A stretch of 64,000 nt of DNA from DATKBT01 sp035546295. Its GTDB lineage: Bacteria > Acidobacteriota > Thermoanaerobaculia > Multivoradales > Multivoraceae. The translations under genes were made by a program, and so were the position numbers. The stretch lies in NCBI GenBank assembly GCA_035546295.1, contig DATKBT010000014.1:26352-90351 (forward strand), given 5' to 3'. The notes under the pieces are model-generated. The model was not told the DNA's origin. It made no database searches and was given only the letters and a program-made list of their open reading frames with translations. This document shows positions 16,893 to 25,372 of this stretch, in pieces (within the stretch, counting starts at the first letter, position 1; the number at the start of each line of letters is the position of its first letter).

Positions 16893-18392
16893 ATGCCGAG
16901 CACCACCCCCGCGAGCGCGTCGAAGCTCGCCGATCCGTCGCTGATCAACGACGACCTCGCGCCGACGCCGATCGCGCGCCGAACCTGGACGGCGCGCGAC
17001 ATCGCCTCGTTGTGGATCGGGATGGTCGCGTGCGTCCCCACCTACATGCTCGCCGGAGGCCTGGTCGATCTGGGGATGAGCTGGTGGCAGGCGGTGCTCA
17101 CCGTGACGCTGGGCAACGTGCTGGTGCTGCTGCCGATGATGGCGACGGCGCATCCGGGGACCCGCTACGGGATCTCGTTCCCGGTGCTGGCGCGCGCCAG
17201 CTTCGGCGTGCTCGGCGCCAACGTCCCGGCGCTGCTGCGCGGGCTGGTGGCCTGCGGCTGGTTCGGGATCCAGACCTGGATCGGCGGCTCGGCGATCTAC
17301 CAGCTCATCGGTGCTTTGCGCGGCGGATGGGGAGCGCGCGCGGATCTCCCCCTGCTCGGCATCAACGCAATCGAGGCGCTCTGCTTCGTGCTGTTCTGGG
17401 GGATCCAGGTCGCCGTCCTGTGGCGCGGGATCGAGTCGATCAAGGTGCTCGAGGTGTGGGCGGCGCCGTTCCTCATCGCGATGGCGCTCGTGCTGCTCGG
17501 CTGGGCCTGGGTGCGCGCCGACGGGTTCGGGCCGATGCTCTCGGCGCCCTCGCAGTTCGGTCCGGGAGGTGCTCAGGAGGGACGGTTCTGGGCGGTCTTC
17601 TTCCCTGGGCTCACCGGCATGGTCGGCTTCTGGGCGACGCTCTCGCTCAACATCCCGGACTTCACGCGCTACGCGCGTTCGCAGCGCGACCAGCTCCTCG
17701 GCCAGGCGATCGGGCTACCGCTGTTCATGACGCTGTTCTCGTTCGTGGGCGTGGCCGTGACCTCGGCGACGTTGGTGATCTTCGGCGAGGCGATCCCCGA
17801 TCCGACGGTGCTGCTCGGGCGACTCGGCGGCGGCGTCGCCGTGGTCGTGTCACTGCTCGCGCTCACGCTGGCGACGCTGTCGACCAACCTGGCCGCCAAC
17901 GTGGTCTCCCCGGCGAACGCGCTGGTCAACCTTGCTCCGCGCCGCGTGACCTTCCGGCTCGGCGCGCTGCTGACCGCTGGCCTCGGGCTGGTGATCTTCC
18001 CGTGGAAGCTGATCGAGTCGAGCCAGGGCTACATCTTCACCTGGCTGGTCGGGTACTCGGCGCTGCTCGGCCCGATCGGCGGGATCCTGCTCGTCGACTA
18101 TTGGATCGTCCGACGCACGGAGCTCGACGCCGACGCGCTCTATCGCCGGGGCGGCGTCTACGAATATCGGGGCGGGGTGAACCCGAGGGCGCTCCTCGCG
18201 CTCGCCGTCGGCGTCGCGCCGAACGTCCCGGGCTTCCTGGCGGCGGCGGGGATCGTCGAGACGGTGGCGCCGCTGTGGGCGCAGGTCTACACCTACGCCT
18301 GGTTCGTCGGGTTCCTGCTGTCGGGCGGCGTCTACTGGGTGATCGCGCGAACGCGGCGCGAGTCGTCCCCCCAGCCGCTACCGGCGTCGTAG
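16893..18392 (+). CDS. NCS1-family nucleobase/allantoin/cytosine permease
   Basis: Inner-membrane symporter of 499 residues with 12 predicted membrane segments. Family features: LINDDLAPTPIARRTWT at the N terminus, the first helix with LWIGMVACVPTYMLAGGLVDLGMSWWQA in two parts (tryptophan-rich), GTRYGISFPVLARASFG, NIPDFTRYARS and the C-terminal LLGPIGGILLVDYWIVRR. The ATG at 16893 follows GGAGG by about 5 bases, whereas the longer open frame has no such site. It likely imports a nitrogen heterocycle or related compound. Convergent neighbours encode a Mo hydroxylase, cyclase-family hydrolase and amidase, which suggests a shared catabolic role. The substrate cannot be read from sequence. Confidence 0.9.
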   Translation: MPSTTPASASKLADPSLINDDLAPTPIARRTWTARDIASLWIGMVACVPTYMLAGGLVDLGMSWWQAVLTVTLGNVLVLLPMMATAHPGTRYGISFPVLARASFGVLGANVPALLRGLVACGWFGIQTWIGGSAIYQLIGALRGGWGARADLPLLGINAIEALCFVLFWGIQVAVLWRGIESIKVLEVWAAPFLIAMALVLLGWAWVRADGFGPMLSAPSQFGPGGAQEGRFWAVFFPGLTGMVGFWATLSLNIPDFTRYARSQRDQLLGQAIGLPLFMTLFSFVGVAVTSATLVIFGEAIPDPTVLLGRLGGGVAVVVSLLALTLATLSTNLAANVVSPANALVNLAPRRVTFRLGALLTAGLGLVIFPWKLIESSQGYIFTWLVGYSALLGPIGGILLVDYWIVRRTELDADALYRRGGVYEYRGGVNPRALLALAVGVAPNVPGFLAAAGIVETVAPLWAQVYTYAWFVGFLLSGGVYWVIARTRRESSPQPLPAS

Positions 18393-18414
18393 CGGCCGAC
18401 CCCCCGGTCGGCCG
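18393..18414. repeat. REP-like palindrome, 9-bp stem and 4-nt loop
   Basis: CGGCCGACC, loop CCCC, GGTCGGCCG, starting at the base after the NCS1 stop codon, which is itself part of the element's GTAG flank. It may double as a transcription barrier between convergent genes. Confidence 0.88.
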
Positions 18415-18478
18415 ATCGACATGACGTGGCTCCGTCGCTGGCACGTCGGGCGGGACCGGATGGTTTCCGCGCGGTCGT

Positions 18479-18500
18479 CGGCCGAGCAGGAGCTCGGCCG
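18479..18500. repeat. REP-like palindrome, 9-bp stem and 4-nt loop, compensatory variant
   Basis: CGGCCGAGC, loop AGGA, GCTCGGCCG. Compared with the copy at 18393, the innermost-but-one pair has changed on both sides (A-C-C/G-G-T to A-G-C/G-C-T), which keeps the stem perfect. Confidence 0.88.
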
Positions 18501-18539
18501 CTTACATTAGGAGGGGTGTTTCGGTTTTGGATCGCGTGT

Positions 18540-18559
18540 GGCCGGCGTCCCTGCCGGCC
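18540..18559. repeat. REP-like palindrome, divergent copy
   Basis: GGCCGGCG, loop TCCC, TGCCGGCC, followed by GATCG as in the other copies. Third palindrome in the 221-bp gap between the convergent permease and thiamine-diphosphate enzyme genes. Confidence 0.7.
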
Positions 18560-18613
18560 GATCGCCGGCACGCGTCACGCGCGGGCTGCCGTCGCGCAAA
18601 CCGGCGGGCGCCC

Positions 18614-20272
18614 TTACATCTTCTTCGCGATCTCGCCCAGTCGCGCGGTCAGCTTCGGGTTCTCGCGGTAGTCGATGGGCACCACGACGAGCGAGGGTCC
18701 CTCTTCCTGGAACGCCTTCTCGAGGGTCGCCAGCAGCTCGGAGCTCTTGTCGCAGAAGTGGCCGTGCCAGCCGAAGGCCTCGGCGAGCTTGATCCAGTCG
18801 GGGTTGCCGAACGAGAGGTCGGTGTGGTGGCCGAACTCGTTTTTCTGCTTCCAGGCGATCAGGCCATAGGCGCCGTCCTCCCACACCATGACGACGATGT
18901 TCGAGTCGATCCGGCGGGCGGTCTCCATCTCCTGGACGTTCATCATGAAGCCGCCATCGCCCGAGATCGCCAGGATGCGGCGGTCGGGGAAGACCAGCGA
19001 GGCGGCGATGGCGCCGGGGAGCGCGAAGCCCATCGAGCAGAAGCCGTTGGGGATCAGGCAGGTGTTGGGCTCGTGGCAGGGGTAGTGGCGGGCGATCCAC
19101 ATCTTGTGGGCGCCGACGTCCGACAGCACGACGTCGTGGGGGCCGAGGACCTGGCGGGCGTCCCACAGCGCCTTCTGCGGTTTGATCAGACCCTGGGCGT
19201 CGTCGCGGGCGTGCTCGGCGAGCTCGACCAGCATCGACGCCCGCGCCTTGCGTGTGTGGGAGTGGTCGAACTTCAGATTCTCGGCGCCGTCGCGGTCGAC
19301 GCGCTCGTTGAGCATCCACAGGGTGTGGGCGAGGTCGCCGACCACCTCGACCTCGATCCGGTAGTTCTCGTCGATCTCGGCGGGGATGAAGTCGATGTGG
19401 ACGATGCGGTTGTCGCCCTTGGGGTTCCACAGCGACGGGTGGTACTCGACCATGTCGTAGCCGAGGGTGATCACCAGATCCGCCTCGTCGACGGCGACGG
19501 TTGGATAGTCCTTGGCGCCCAAGCCGATGGTGAACATGCAGTGCTCGGAGTCCATGTCGACGGCGCCCTTGGCCATGAACGTCGTGACCACGCCGATGCC
19601 GGTCTTCTCGACGAAGCGGCGGAGCTGCTTCGAGGCGCGCCGGCGGATGCAGCCGTTGCCGGCCATGATGATGGGCCGCTTCGCGGACTTGATCGCCTCC
19701 CAGGCGCGGTCGACGATCTTGTCGTCGGGCACCGCGCGGCGGAACTTGCGCACCTCGATCGGCTCGGTCCTGGCCTCGCGCTCGGCGACGTCCTCGGGGA
19801 GCTCGATGAGGCAGGCGCCGGGCTTCTCGGTGCGCGCCAGGCGCACCGCCTTGCGCACGATCTCGGGCGTGTTGTCGGGGTGCCACACGGTCTGCGCCCA
19901 CTTGGTCACCGGCTCGAACATCGCCACCACGTCCATCGCCTGGTGCGACTCCTTGTGCAGGCGCTCGGTCGAGCCCTGGCCGGTGATCGCCAGCATCGGC
20001 GCGCGGTCCATGTTGGCGTCTGCGACCCCCGTGATCAGGTTGGTGGCGCCGGGGCCGAGCGTGCCGAGGCAGACCGCCGGGTTGCCCGTGAGGCGGCCGT
20101 ACACCTCGGCCATGAACGCCGCGCCCTGCTCGTGGCGGGTGAGGACGAAGCGGATGCTCTGCGACTTCTCGAGCGACATCATGAAGTCGGCGTTCTCCTC
20201 GCCGGGAACTCCGAAGACGTATTCGATCCCTTCGGTCTCCAGGCACTTCACGAACAGGTCCGAACACTTCAT
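18614..20272 (-). CDS. Thiamine-diphosphate enzyme, acetolactate synthase large-subunit family
   Basis: 552 residues with the three domains of the family: an N-terminal Pyr domain with GVPGEENADF and the catalytic Glu in TRHEQGAAFMAEVYGRL, a central domain, and a C-terminal PP domain with the thiamine-binding motif SGDGGFMMN extending to NIVVMVW. By family it would condense 2-oxo acids after decarboxylation. No regulatory small subunit gene lies nearby, so it is either a catabolic acetolactate synthase or another decarboxylase/ligase of this fold. The start at 20272 begins MKCSDLFVKCLETEG; the much longer open frame upstream is antisense noise. It is last in a minus-strand run after the amidase, 167 bp apart. 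Confidence 0.85.
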   Translation of the reverse strand: MKCSDLFVKCLETEGIEYVFGVPGEENADFMMSLEKSQSIRFVLTRHEQGAAFMAEVYGRLTGNPAVCLGTLGPGATNLITGVADANMDRAPMLAITGQGSTERLHKESHQAMDVVAMFEPVTKWAQTVWHPDNTPEIVRKAVRLARTEKPGACLIELPEDVAEREARTEPIEVRKFRRAVPDDKIVDRAWEAIKSAKRPIIMAGNGCIRRRASKQLRRFVEKTGIGVVTTFMAKGAVDMDSEHCMFTIGLGAKDYPTVAVDEADLVITLGYDMVEYHPSLWNPKGDNRIVHIDFIPAEIDENYRIEVEVVGDLAHTLWMLNERVDRDGAENLKFDHSHTRKARASMLVELAEHARDDAQGLIKPQKALWDARQVLGPHDVVLSDVGAHKMWIARHYPCHEPNTCLIPNGFCSMGFALPGAIAASLVFPDRRILAISGDGGFMMNVQEMETARRIDSNIVVMVWEDGAYGLIAWKQKNEFGHHTDLSFGNPDWIKLAEAFGWHGHFCDKSSELLATLEKAFQEEGPSLVVVPIDYRENPKLTARLGEIAKKM

Positions 20273-20352
20273 GACGGGCGCTCCAGGCTCTGCGGTCGTG
20301 GGGTCTCCGGCGGGGCTGCGGTCGACGAGGTGCCGGCGCGGAGGTTCTCTGC

Positions 20353-20430
20353 GAGGCGATTTCTCTTCTTTGAAGAGGCGATTCCTCTTCTGAAGAGGCG
20401 ATTCCCCTTCTCTGAAGAGGCGATTCCTCC
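20353..20430. repeat. 20-22 bp tandem repeat upstream of the thiamine-diphosphate enzyme gene
   Basis: Four units starting GAGGCGATT at 20353, 20375, 20395 and 20417 (last partial). Each carries CTCTTCT or CCCTTCT then GAAGAG of the next unit, so neighbouring units can pair. It lies in the 167-bp leader of the thiamine-diphosphate enzyme gene, after the amidase stop. Confidence 0.85.
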
Positions 20431-20439
20431 GGGAGACGA

Positions 20440-21876
20440 TCAGCGGCCGATCGTAGCAAGAGGCGCAGGACCGATCGGGCGAGCCTCCTGGAGACGCGCG
20501 GCGAACGCCAGCACCGCCTCCTCGCCGAACGGAGGCCCGACGACCTGGAGCCCGGCCGGCATCCCGGCGGGATCGAGACCGCAGGGCACCGAGCCCACCG
20601 GCAGCGCGGTCAGGCTGAGGATGAAGGTGGGCGCGATCCAGTCCACGTAGGTCTTCATCTCGCGCCCGCCGACGGTGGCCGGGTGGCTCTCGGTGACCGG
20701 GAAGGGGGAGACCGCCATGCTCGGGGTCAGCAGCAGGTCGTAGCGCTCGAGCAGCCCGAGCACCGCCTCGCGCACGCGGGCGCGGGCGTGCTCGGCGGCG
20801 CCCAGCTCCTCGGTGCTCACGCGCAGGCCGGCTTCGACGTTGCCCTTCAGGTTGGGGCCGAAACGCTCGCGCAGGCCGAGCCGCTCGTGCTGTTGGACCA
20901 CCATCCACAGCCCACGCAGATCGAGGAAGGCGCGCCAGCCGAAAGAGAGGTCGAGCTCGACCTCGTCGACCGCGGCGCCGGCCTGGCGCAGCTCGAAGGC
21001 GGCGGCGCGGCAGGTCGTCTCGACCGCCGGGTCGATGCCGATGCCGGCGAGATCCGGACAGTAGGCGAGCCGCAGCCGGCGCAGATCGCCGCCGCCGGTC
21101 TCGAGTCGCGCCGCGGAAGCGAAGCTGCGATTCGCGGTCGGCTGACAGATCGGGACTCGACGGCTTGCCCCGGCGGTGGCGTCGAGCGCGAGACCGACGT
21201 CCTCGGCGGCGCGGCCCATGAAGCCGGTGACCTGGAGGGTGTCCCACAGGAACGCCGACGGCCAGGTGGGCACCAGCCCGGGGGACGGGCGCAGGCCGAC
21301 GACGCCGCAGAACGAGGCCGGGATGCGCAGCGAGCCGCCGAGGTCGGTGCCCTCGGCGAGCGAGATCATGCCGGTCGCGAGGCCGGCGGCGCCGCCGCCG
21401 GTGGAGCCGCCGGCCGAGAGCTCCGGGTTCCACGGGTTGCGGGTGCGCCCGAAGACCTCGTTGAAGGTGTTGCCGCCGGTGGCGAACTCCGGGGTGTTCG
21501 TCTTTCCAAGGATCACGGCGCCGGCGCGCCGCGCGCGCTCGACGACCAGCGCGTCGACCGTGGCGACGTTCTCGGGGACGTCGTCGGCGAAGAGCGGCGA
21601 GCCGTAGGTGATGCGCAATCCGCGCACCGGCGTCACGTCCTTGACCCCGAGCAGGAGCCCGGCGAGCGGACCGACGTCCTCGTTGCGCTCGAGCGCCTCC
21701 TCGAGTGCTCGCGCCTCGTCCTCGGCGGTCTCCGAGAGCGTGACGACGGCGTTGATCCGGGGGCCGAGCCGCTCGATGCGCGCGAGCGCGGCGTGGAGCA
21801 GCTCGGTGGGCGAGAGCTCGCGCGATTGGATGAGCCGTGCCTGTGTGGCCGCGGAGAGGAGGGCGGGATCGCTCAT
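20440..21876 (-). CDS. Amidase-signature hydrolase
   Basis: 478 residues of the amidase-signature family (Ser-cisSer-Lys). The catalytic lysine is in LLLGVKDVTPVRG, the cis-serine in SAGGSTGGGAAGLATGM and the nucleophile in EGTDLGGSLRIPASFCG. It would hydrolyse a carboxylic amide; GatA is unlikely because no gatB or gatC is adjacent and the C terminus resembles stand-alone amidases. The start ATG at 21876 overlaps the stop of the ankyrin gene by four bases (ATGA), so the two are co-translated. Confidence 0.9.
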   Translation of the reverse strand: MSDPALLSAATQARLIQSRELSPTELLHAALARIERLGPRINAVVTLSETAEDEARALEEALERNEDVGPLAGLLLGVKDVTPVRGLRITYGSPLFADDVPENVATVDALVVERARRAGAVILGKTNTPEFATGGNTFNEVFGRTRNPWNPELSAGGSTGGGAAGLATGMISLAEGTDLGGSLRIPASFCGVVGLRPSPGLVPTWPSAFLWDTLQVTGFMGRAAEDVGLALDATAGASRRVPICQPTANRSFASAARLETGGGDLRRLRLAYCPDLAGIGIDPAVETTCRAAAFELRQAGAAVDEVELDLSFGWRAFLDLRGLWMVVQQHERLGLRERFGPNLKGNVEAGLRVSTEELGAAEHARARVREAVLGLLERYDLLLTPSMAVSPFPVTESHPATVGGREMKTYVDWIAPTFILSLTALPVGSVPCGLDPAGMPAGLQVVGPPFGEEAVLAFAARLQEARPIGPAPLATIGR

Positions 21877-22601
21877 CGCGACGATCCCCAGCTCTCGATC
21901 TCGCGCGCCAGGTCGTCGTGGCCGCTCTCCCGCGCCCAGCCCGCAGGCGACGCCTGGAACTCTGGGTCCAGCTCGGTGCGGTCGGCGCCGTGCTCGAGCA
22001 GGAAGCGGACGGTCTCGGCGTGGCCGTTGATCGCGGCCCAGTGCAGGGCGGTGGCGCCGAAGAAGCCGCGCGCGTCGACCGAGGCACCCCGCTCGACGAG
22101 CAGGCGCGCAACCTCGAGGTGGCCGTTGCGGCACGCGCTGTAGAACGCGTCGGAGAGCACGTCGCCGCGCTGGTGGGCGGTGCTCTCGGGCCAGTGCCGG
22201 TCGGGCTCGCGCGGCGCCGCCCGTCGCGGTTGCGCCGCGGAAGGCGTTTCGCCGAGCAGGTCCTCGACGCGCTCGGCGCGTCCCAGGCTGGCGGCGTTGA
22301 TCAGGTCGAGGCCCTCGGCGCCGCGAGCGAGGAGCAGCGCGCCGACCTTGCCGGCGCCCATCGTGGCCGCCCAGTCGAGCGGCGTGGCCCCCCAGTCGGT
22401 CTGCGCCTCGAGGTCGGCACCGGCCTCGAGCAGCGCGCGGGCGACCTCGACGTCGTCGACCTGGGCGGCCTTGTGGAGCGCGGTCATCGCGTGCTCGCCG
22501 CGGCGCCGCGCGAGCTCCGGGTCGGTGGCGAGCAGCGCCAGAGCGCGCGAGGTGTCGCGCGCTTCGATCGCGGCGTTGAGCTCGGAGAGGAGCGTTCTCA
22601 C
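21873..22601 (-). CDS. Ankyrin-repeat protein
   Basis: 242 residues made of ankyrin units: MTALHKAAQVDDVEVARALLEAGADLEAQ, WGATPLDWAATMGAGKVGALLL, DAFYSACRNGHLEVARLLVERGASVDARG and ATALHWAAINGHAETVRFLLEHGADRTE (shown here as separate consensus blocks). There is no signal peptide, so it is probably a cytoplasmic protein-binding scaffold. Its stop overlaps the amidase start by four bases, so a role linked to the amidase is likely but not proven. Confidence 0.88.
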   Translation of the reverse strand: MRTLLSELNAAIEARDTSRALALLATDPELARRRGEHAMTALHKAAQVDDVEVARALLEAGADLEAQTDWGATPLDWAATMGAGKVGALLLARGAEGLDLINAASLGRAERVEDLLGETPSAAQPRRAAPREPDRHWPESTAHQRGDVLSDAFYSACRNGHLEVARLLVERGASVDARGFFGATALHWAAINGHAETVRFLLEHGADRTELDPEFQASPAGWARESGHDDLAREIESWGSSR

Positions 22602-22665
22602 GGGAGGCTCGGTGGCTGCGCGGGGGGAAGAGGTGGGAGGGTCGCGGAGCGCGAACGAGCGGCGA

Positions 22666-23451
22666 TCACAGGTCGAGGAACGCCACCACCCGCGCGAAGG
22701 CCGCCTCGCCCCCCTTGAACTTCCAGGGGAAGCAGCCGATCACCAGACGCTGGTTCTGGAGCTCGGGGCTGTCGATGTCGCCCCCGAGGTTCTCGATGTG
22801 CATGCAGTCGTGAGGGAACAGCGCGTTGTGCGTGAGCTGGTAGGCGCTGTCGGGGAACAGCTCGTCGATCTCGTCCTTCCCGAACTTCTGCTCGCACAGC
22901 GCGCGCACCTTGTCGCAGTGCCCGTGCATCCCCTTGCCCAGGAAGCGGCCGATCGGCAGGTTCATGGGGTGATCGGTGGACACGCAGTCGACGCCCCAGA
23001 TGTGGATCTTCTTCTCGAGCAGCCAGTCGCACATCCTCGGGTGCGCGCCGGGGTGGAGGTGGATGTAGCGCTCCTCGTCGGGTGAGGACCCGAACTGGGC
23101 GTAGCGGTGCCATCCGGTGTGCAGGATCAAGAGGTCTCCCTCGCGCACCTCGACCCGCTCCTCGATCATCTCCGGGGTGTAGGCGGCGAGCTCGTCCATC
23201 GCGTCGGTGAGGTCGACGACGACGCCGGGCCCGCACAGCCACTCGAGCGGGATCTCGTCGATGGTCATGCCGCCGGTGACGAAGTGACGGGGCGCATCGA
23301 GGTGGGTGCCCATGTGGTTCGAGGTCTGGATGTACTGCGCGTTGACCCCGTGCTCGGCCTTGCGCTTGATGTACTTGACCTCGAACGGCGGGTAGTAGGG
23401 CCAGAACGGGCATTCCTGGTTCAGCGGCTGGGAGAGGTCGACGAGTCGCAT
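22666..23451 (-). CDS. Cyclase-family (kynurenine formamidase/isatin hydrolase-like) metal hydrolase
   Basis: 261 residues. The family metal motif is present as NHMGTHLDAPRHF near residues 45-57 (H-x-GTH-x-D-x-P-x-H), with LDLSQ-like start MRLVDLSQPL and the later ligand region WGVDCVSTDHPM. Members hydrolyse amide bonds in cyclic or aryl substrates using Mn or Zn. It is cytoplasmic. It lies between the alpha/beta hydrolase and the ankyrin-amidase pair on the same strand, which supports a ring-opening role in the putative catabolic island. The substrate is inferred only. Confidence 0.88.
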   Translation of the reverse strand: MRLVDLSQPLNQECPFWPYYPPFEVKYIKRKAEHGVNAQYIQTSNHMGTHLDAPRHFVTGGMTIDEIPLEWLCGPGVVVDLTDAMDELAAYTPEMIEERVEVREGDLLILHTGWHRYAQFGSSPDEERYIHLHPGAHPRMCDWLLEKKIHIWGVDCVSTDHPMNLPIGRFLGKGMHGHCDKVRALCEQKFGKDEIDELFPDSAYQLTHNALFPHDCMHIENLGGDIDSPELQNQRLVIGCFPWKFKGGEAAFARVVAFLDL

Positions 23452-23644
23452 GGCGTCTCCTGGTCAGATCGGGCGGGCGAGGGAGCAGGTTATCGCGGCT
23501 CTCGCAGACCGGCTCCCGGCGCTCGATGAGCATGACCTTCTCCGGGCCGTTCGCCGGCCCGTGCTCGGGTGGAGCGACCTCGACATTCGCGACGACGAAG
23601 GCAGCCGTGCCGCGGCGGCTTCGCCGATCTGCCCCTCGGAGAAG

Positions 23645-24604
23645 CTAGTTCGAGGCGACGGTTCGGAGGAAGCCTGTGATCGCTGCGAACGTCTTCTCCG
23701 GCTGCTCGATGTAAGGGAAGTGTCCGCACCGGCCCAGGATCAGAAGGTCCGACCCCTCGATCGCGTCGTGGATCTCCTCGGCGTAGGCGACCGGGATCAC
23801 GTCGTTCTCGCCGTGGACGATCAGCGTCGGCGCCTGGATCTTCGAGAGCTCGGCGACGATGTCGTAGCTCCTCGCCGAGCGGTTGAGCGGGCTCTGGTAG
23901 AGCGCGTCCATCCGGAGCAGGGTGTCGGCGTCGAGGCGCGTGCTCAGGCGCCGCGCCATCGCCTGATCGTGGAAGTAGGGCTCGAAGAAGGCCTGGTAGT
24001 ACTGCTCCAGGACGGCGGGATCGTTGCTCGCAAAGCCCGGGGACTCCTGGAGCTGCTTCAGCCGCGCGGCGCTCTCGGGCGTCCGGCCGCGATCGATGCC
24101 GTCGAAGAGCTCGGCCCAGAAGGTCGAGCGGGCGCCCCCGGAGCTGAGCAGGACGAGGGAGCCCAAGTTCTCGGGATGCTCGATCGCATAGAACATCGCC
24201 AGCATGCCGCCCCACGAGTGACCGAGCAAGTTCATCCGGCCGAGCCGTAGACCCTGGCGCAGCTTCTCCAGGTCCTCGACGAAGTGGTCGAGCGTCACCT
24301 CGGAGACCTCGACCTCGGAGGACGAGTCGCCGCTCGTGCGCTGGTCGTAGAAGATCAGCCGGAAGCCGTCGGCGAGCTCCGCCATCTGGGGGAGCAGGTA
24401 GGAGCTGTCGAGCCCGGGGCCGCCGTGGAGCACGACGACGGGCACGCCCTCTCCGAACGTGCGGTAGGCCAGTCGTGCCCCCTCGATCTCGAGGATGCCC
24501 TCCTCGCTCGGCGGTCGAGGAGGTTCCTGTTGTCCTGGCGCCACGATCGGCGAGGCCGTTCCGAGAAGGACGGCGAGGCCCGCGGTGAGTCTGCTCGCGA
24601 TCAT
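23645..24604 (-). CDS. Secreted alpha/beta hydrolase, proline iminopeptidase-like
   Basis: 319 residues. The ATG at 24604 has GGGGAGG just upstream and opens a signal peptide (SRLTAGLAVLLGTASPIVA); I reject the longer frame. The fold is S33-like: oxyanion motif VVLHGGPGLDSS, FYDQRTSGDSS, nucleophile elbow LLGHSWGGMLA, acid in VHGENDVIP and His in GRCGHFPYIEQP. It would act in the periplasm on peptides or esters. Same direction as the cyclase gene, 193 bp away, with an imperfect GC palindrome in the gap. Confidence 0.88.
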   Translation of the reverse strand: MIASRLTAGLAVLLGTASPIVAPGQQEPPRPPSEEGILEIEGARLAYRTFGEGVPVVVLHGGPGLDSSYLLPQMAELADGFRLIFYDQRTSGDSSSEVEVSEVTLDHFVEDLEKLRQGLRLGRMNLLGHSWGGMLAMFYAIEHPENLGSLVLLSSGGARSTFWAELFDGIDRGRTPESAARLKQLQESPGFASNDPAVLEQYYQAFFEPYFHDQAMARRLSTRLDADTLLRMDALYQSPLNRSARSYDIVAELSKIQAPTLIVHGENDVIPVAYAEEIHDAIEGSDLLILGRCGHFPYIEQPEKTFAAITGFLRTVASN

Positions 24605-24944
24605 GGGGCACCTCCCCGAGGTCGGACGCGCTCGCCCCTGAGGCTTCGTCATCCGTTCTCTGGCCACCTGGCGACGCCCACTCGGCAAAATCACCGCGGC
24701 AGTCCATGGAGGGGCCGGCGCGGGTGCCGCCGCAATTGTAGCTCCTTCGTTCGGCCCGATCCCGGCCGGTCCTCGGCATGGCCTCTGGCGCTGAGCTGGA
24801 GAGGCGGCGTCGCACGTTGCGCCGAAGCCGCGCCCTCCCTGCGGGATTCGAGAGGGACGCTGTCCGTGGTTTGATCGACGGCGATGCTGCGCTGTCGCCG
24901 AGCTCAGGCGGGCGCGCCTCCAAGGCATCCCGCGCACGCGCGCA
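24605..24944. other. 340-bp gap, nothing recognised
   Basis: Upstream of the secreted hydrolase gene and downstream of the GFA gene. Apart from the ribosome site of the hydrolase gene I see no repeat, hairpin-U terminator or coding signal. Confidence 0.5.
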
Positions 24945-25301
24945 TCACTCGAGAGACCTCCAGGTCCTGGCGCCGTCGAGTCGGCGGATGCGAGGCGCGC
25001 CCAGATCGGCCGGCTCCAAGTGACGGGCGTTCACTCCCATGCGCCGGCCCGGCGTCTTGATGCGGAGGTAGTGGGTGACGCAACCGCACGTGGTGCAGTG
25101 GACGAAGCGGATCGTCTTGCTCCCCCACGAATATCCCGAGGTGGTGCCCGGCGCGGCGACGACGCGGACCGTCGACGGCTCGTAGTACGCCCACAGCGCG
25201 CCGTAGCGGCGGCAGATCGAGCAGTTGCAGTCGGTCAGGGTTCGCGGGCGCCGCGGGACCTCGACCCGGACGGCGCCGCAGTGGCAGGTGGCGGTGAGCA
25301 T
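24945..25301 (-). CDS. GFA/CENP-V family zinc protein
   Basis: 118 residues with the seven-cysteine zinc pattern of the glutathione-dependent formaldehyde-activating (GFA) fold: CHCGAVRVEV, CNCSICRRYGALW and HCTTCGCVTHYL. Small GFA proteins bind structural zinc and act in thiol adduct chemistry, but most are uncharacterised. Cytoplasmic, single gene between the FAD subunit and the hydrolase gene on the same strand. Confidence 0.92.
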   Translation of the reverse strand: MLTATCHCGAVRVEVPRRPRTLTDCNCSICRRYGALWAYYEPSTVRVVAAPGTTSGYSWGSKTIRFVHCTTCGCVTHYLRIKTPGRRMGVNARHLEPADLGAPRIRRLDGARTWRSLE

Positions 25302-25372
25302 CGGGGATCCTGTCTGGGAGCGACCGGAGACTGTCCGCTACAGGAGCTTGGCTGCACGGGCGCGACAGCCTC

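Noticed and set aside
20353..20430. CRISPR array
   Set aside because: Units are directly adjacent without spacers and no cas genes are present.
20440..21876. GatA subunit of Glu-tRNA amidotransferase
   Set aside because: No gatB or gatC adjacent and coupling to an ankyrin gene point to a stand-alone amidase.
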